Assembly: GCA_030600745.1 (NCBI GenBank)
Contig: JAUVLL010000096.1
Coordinates: 1-9,465, forward strand
Origin: Spirochaetaceae bacterium
GTDB lineage: Bacteria > Spirochaetota > Spirochaetia > B11-G9
Direction of reading: 5' to 3'
Length of the DNA: 9,465 nucleotides
The number at the start of each line of letters is the position of its first letter. Position 1 is the stretch's first letter. The position numbers and the translations under genes are program-made. The notes beneath the pieces are model-generated. The model worked only from the letters and a program-made list of their open reading frames with translations, did no database searches and had not been told where the DNA came from. Positions 7,348 to 9,465 of this stretch are shown piece by piece.

Positions 7348-8641
7348 ATCGAAGTACCTCCGAGGGGCGATATTGAGAAACCATCTTTGATGCAGAGTAA
7401 GCTGCCCAGGTTGAAGACAACACTGCAAATAGAAATACAAACAGTATTTCAGAATATACAATTCTTACCGGCACTTCTGTAATATAGAAATTTGCAGATG
7501 AATACATAGAAACAGCATCTAACTTATTTATTGTAAAGGGTGAAATAATAAATCCGATAAAAACAACTATCAATCCCATTATTTTTTCAACTATTCGAAA
7601 AATATAATTAATATTACTGGTTATAAGAAGACCTGAAATTAATCCTGCAACTCCTCCTGATATCCCAATTATAAACCCCTCGATAATAAAAATTGCCCTG
7701 ATTGAAGAAGAAGGTGCTCCAAGAGACATTAAAATACCTATTTCTTCTTTTCTTTCAACTACAGACCTTTCCAGAGAATGTTTAATATTTACACCAACAA
7801 CTATGAATATCAATCCAATTATCAGCATCATTGCAGTTTTCTCTGTTCTAAGGGCACCGAAAAAAGATGAATTAAACTCTCTCCAGCTAATCACCTCATA
7901 GTTTTCTCCAAGCTTTTCTTTAATAGAAGCAGCTATCGATCTGTCCCTGTATTGATCAACAAGCTTAATACCGTAAATTAATTTTTCCTTACCGGATGAA
8001 AGCATATCAGAATTGGAAATTAGGGTAAAAGCCATTGATCTATCAAAATTATAATATCCGCTTTTAAATATTCCTGTAACATTTAAGACTCTTTCATTTG
8101 GAGTAAGAGTCCTGAAGCCAGACCCCTCCATTGAAACCAGAGAGATAATACCATCTACACCAACTCCAAGACGTGCCGCCAGCTGCTGTCCCAGAAGAAT
8201 AGAATTTCTCCCCTGAATTTCAAGTTCTCCATCTATAATATTCAGTTGATCTGCCATTACAGGATCATACTTTCTAACATTCCCGGGAACGGCTCTTACA
8301 TTAACAGCTTCATAGTCAGAAAACTCTCCCTTAACAAGAGTTTGGATATCAAGAAATGGAAGTACAGACTTAACACCTTTAATTTTAACAATAGTATCCA
8401 TTGTTTTTTCATTAATTTTCATTTCATCACTTAAAACACGAATGTGAAAAGAATTTATATTTATAATATCTTCAATAAAACCAAGCTGAAAACCATTCAT
8501 AACTCCAAGAACGGATACAAGTGCCATAACACCAATCAAAATACCGGCTACTGCCAGCACTGAAGGTCCCAACATACGATTTTTACTCCTTATTCTCAAA
8601 TATCTAAAAGCAGTAAACATTATCCAATTCAGATGTTTCAT
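7340..8641 (-). CDS. LolC/LolE-family ABC transporter permease (first permease)
   Basis: A 433-residue inner-membrane permease and partner of the LolD-type ATPase. TM1 (about 27-50) carries GILIGVMALVSVLGVMNGF (33-51), the hallmark start of the LolC/E family. A large extracytoplasmic domain follows (about 51-266), then TM2 at about 268-286, the ERKEEIGILMSLGAP coupling region (296-310), TM3 at about 315-340, an extra hydrophobic stretch (about 352-368), FYITEVPVRI (385-394), TM4 at about 397-415, and the terminal RPSEVLRYE that resembles the end of E. coli LolC. The start is the ATG at 8639-8641, which forms an ATGA overlap with the preceding gene. A later Met at residue 8 is possible but has no better ribosome site. 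With the second permease it should form a LolC/E-like heterodimer. The two are clearly homologous but divergent, especially in the extracytoplasmic domain. Confidence 0.9.
   Translation of the reverse strand: MKHLNWIMFTAFRYLRIRSKNRMLGPSVLAVAGILIGVMALVSVLGVMNGFQLGFIEDIININSFHIRVLSDEMKINEKTMDTIVKIKGVKSVLPFLDIQTLVKGEFSDYEAVNVRAVPGNVRKYDPVMADQLNIIDGELEIQGRNSILLGQQLAARLGVGVDGIISLVSMEGSGFRTLTPNERVLNVTGIFKSGYYNFDRSMAFTLISNSDMLSSGKEKLIYGIKLVDQYRDRSIAASIKEKLGENYEVISWREFNSSFFGALRTEKTAMMLIIGLIFIVVGVNIKHSLERSVVERKEEIGILMSLGAPSSSIRAIFIIEGFIIGISGGVAGLISGLLITSNINYIFRIVEKIMGLIVVFIGFIISPFTINKLDAVSMYSSANFYITEVPVRIVYSEILFVFLFAVLSSTWAAYSASKMVSQYRPSEVLRYE
7357..7361 (-). promoter_or_regulatory. Ribosome binding site that decides the lolD start
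   Basis: GGAGG on the minus strand, 9 nt before the ATG at 7345-7347 and inside the last codons of the upstream permease gene. Its presence favours the 224-residue LolD over the longer reading that starts at 7461. Confidence 0.75.
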
Positions 8642-9465
8642 CGAATACGTTCTTCCCTTATTTTTTCACCATTTTTATAGAAAACCATTAAAACAAGAGA
8701 GTTATTTCTGTACACTTTTTCTACTTCTTTTTTACCAAAATCATAGAATATTTCTTTTACAAGCATATCGTCCTCAATTATTCTCTCTGATTTTAAACTA
8801 TTATCTTTATTGTAGTAAAAAAGATGTTTCCTTCTTATACCGGAAGAAGCAATCATTTTTTCAACTAATCGTTCATTTTCATAAATATAGGTGGATTTTT
8901 CTATACTGCTGCCATCTCTGGTCTCATCTGATACAAGTTTATCATCCATATCAAACATCTGCCGGACCACTATACCTGTCAAAAGATCAGATTCTTTCAC
9001 CACTCGTCCCGAATCAGTATATGAAAATGTTTTAGTTCTTACTAATACATCATCATGCCAGTTTTCAATCCTGACTACCTTCCCATCTTCATATCTATAC
9101 AATGATGATTCGTCATCTGTTCCATACCATTCACTTTTTATTTCCTGATTTGAATATCCATATTCAGATCTGGTTACTTCGCCAGTATTAAACACTCGTT
9201 TTATTTGTCTTAAACTTCCATTGTTTCCTACAATAAAAAGATCATCATATATGTTTATATCACCATCAATGTATGTTGTTTTCTTAAGTTGCTGTCCTGA
9301 CCATTCGTAAATGAATGTACTGACAACAGCCCCGGCTTTATAGTATTCCTCCTTAACTACTAATCCATTCACCTGTTTCTCAATCCTTACAAGCTCATCA
9401 GAATCATACTCACTTATTACAAGCAAGTTATCTTTCTGCAAATATTCTATCCGCCTATTCTCTTC
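8638..9465 (-). CDS. Repeat-containing protein of unknown function, first visible gene of the lol operon (partial)
   Basis: I do not recognise a named family. The frame is open to the right edge, giving 275 visible residues. A TTG at 9439-9441 could start it, but the residues upstream (EENRRIEYLQKDN) fit the repeat pattern, so the true start, and any signal peptide, is probably outside the window. The protein is built of degenerate units of about 20 residues, rich in Tyr, Asp, Glu, Lys and Arg, with Y-x-x-[DG]-x-x-[LV]-V-[RK]-x-E character (for example YRYEDGKVVRIENW and FSYTDSGRVVKESD). This resembles YD/RHS or YwqK-type beta-hairpin repeats. No membrane segment or cysteine-based lipobox is visible in this part. 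The TGA overlaps the permease ATG by 4 nt, so it is translated with the lipoprotein exporter and may act in the periplasm or at the outer membrane; that is inference. Confidence 0.7.
   Translation of the reverse strand, partial: EENRRIEYLQKDNLLVISEYDSDELVRIEKQVNGLVVKEEYYKAGAVVSTFIYEWSGQQLKKTTYIDGDINIYDDLFIVGNNGSLRQIKRVFNTGEVTRSEYGYSNQEIKSEWYGTDDESSLYRYEDGKVVRIENWHDDVLVRTKTFSYTDSGRVVKESDLLTGIVVRQMFDMDDKLVSDETRDGSSIEKSTYIYENERLVEKMIASSGIRRKHLFYYNKDNSLKSERIIEDDMLVKEIFYDFGKKEVEKVYRNNSLVLMVFYKNGEKIREERIR

Noticed and set aside
7348..7461. Longer lolD reading starting at 7461
   Set aside because: The added residues lie over the upstream permease's C-terminal region, have no family counterpart, and a GGAGG supports the start at 7347.
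1..9465. CRISPR arrays, tRNA or rRNA genes, insertion sequences
   Set aside because: I saw no regularly spaced repeats, tRNA-like cloverleaf, transposase motif or terminal inverted repeats; the window is almost fully coding.

Overview
This is an AT-rich window. Almost everything is on the minus strand; a gene tail on the plus strand enters at the left edge. The set (a LolCDE-type lipoprotein exporter, so a cell with an outer membrane, next to a McsA-McsB-ClpC module best known from Gram-positive bacteria, plus a GGDEF-like tail) suggests a low-GC spirochaete or a similar diderm. That assignment is inferred from gene content and protein style, not from a marker gene.

Layout, read in the minus-strand direction of transcription (right to left). 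(1) 9465-5360: a repeat-rich protein of unknown function, cut by the window edge, then a LolC/E-type permease, a LolD-type ATPase and a second LolC/E-type permease. All three junctions overlap (4, 8 and 4 nt), so this is a tightly coupled operon. (2) 5359-5248: a 112-bp gap with a good sigma70-like promoter candidate facing mcsA. (3) 5247-241: mcsA, mcsB, clpC and rnz, closely packed (11-nt overlap, then 15-nt and 11-nt gaps). (4) 3-227, plus strand: the C-terminal end of a protein resembling the end of a GGDEF domain. It converges on rnz with 13 nt between the stop codons.

The two units are functionally distinct. The lol operon would extract lipoproteins from the inner membrane and release them toward the outer membrane. 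The mcsA-mcsB-clpC unit is, in Bacillus, the arginine-phosphorylation branch of protein quality control: McsB with McsA marks proteins with phosphoarginine, and ClpC reads the mark and feeds ClpP. The tRNA 3'-processing enzyme RNase Z is the last gene of the unit.

The most interesting point is McsB. The fold and flanking motifs are well conserved, but the residues expected to bind and phosphorylate arginine are replaced: the second Glu of the NEED motif is His, the loop Glu and the Cys are both Asn, and three of five phosphate-contacting Arg are Lys, Lys and Leu. McsA keeps all its zinc cysteines, and ClpC keeps both N-domain Glu residues and its ClpP loop. The simplest reading is a pseudokinase McsB acting as a ClpC adaptor or regulator, which would be a variant of the McsAB-ClpC system.
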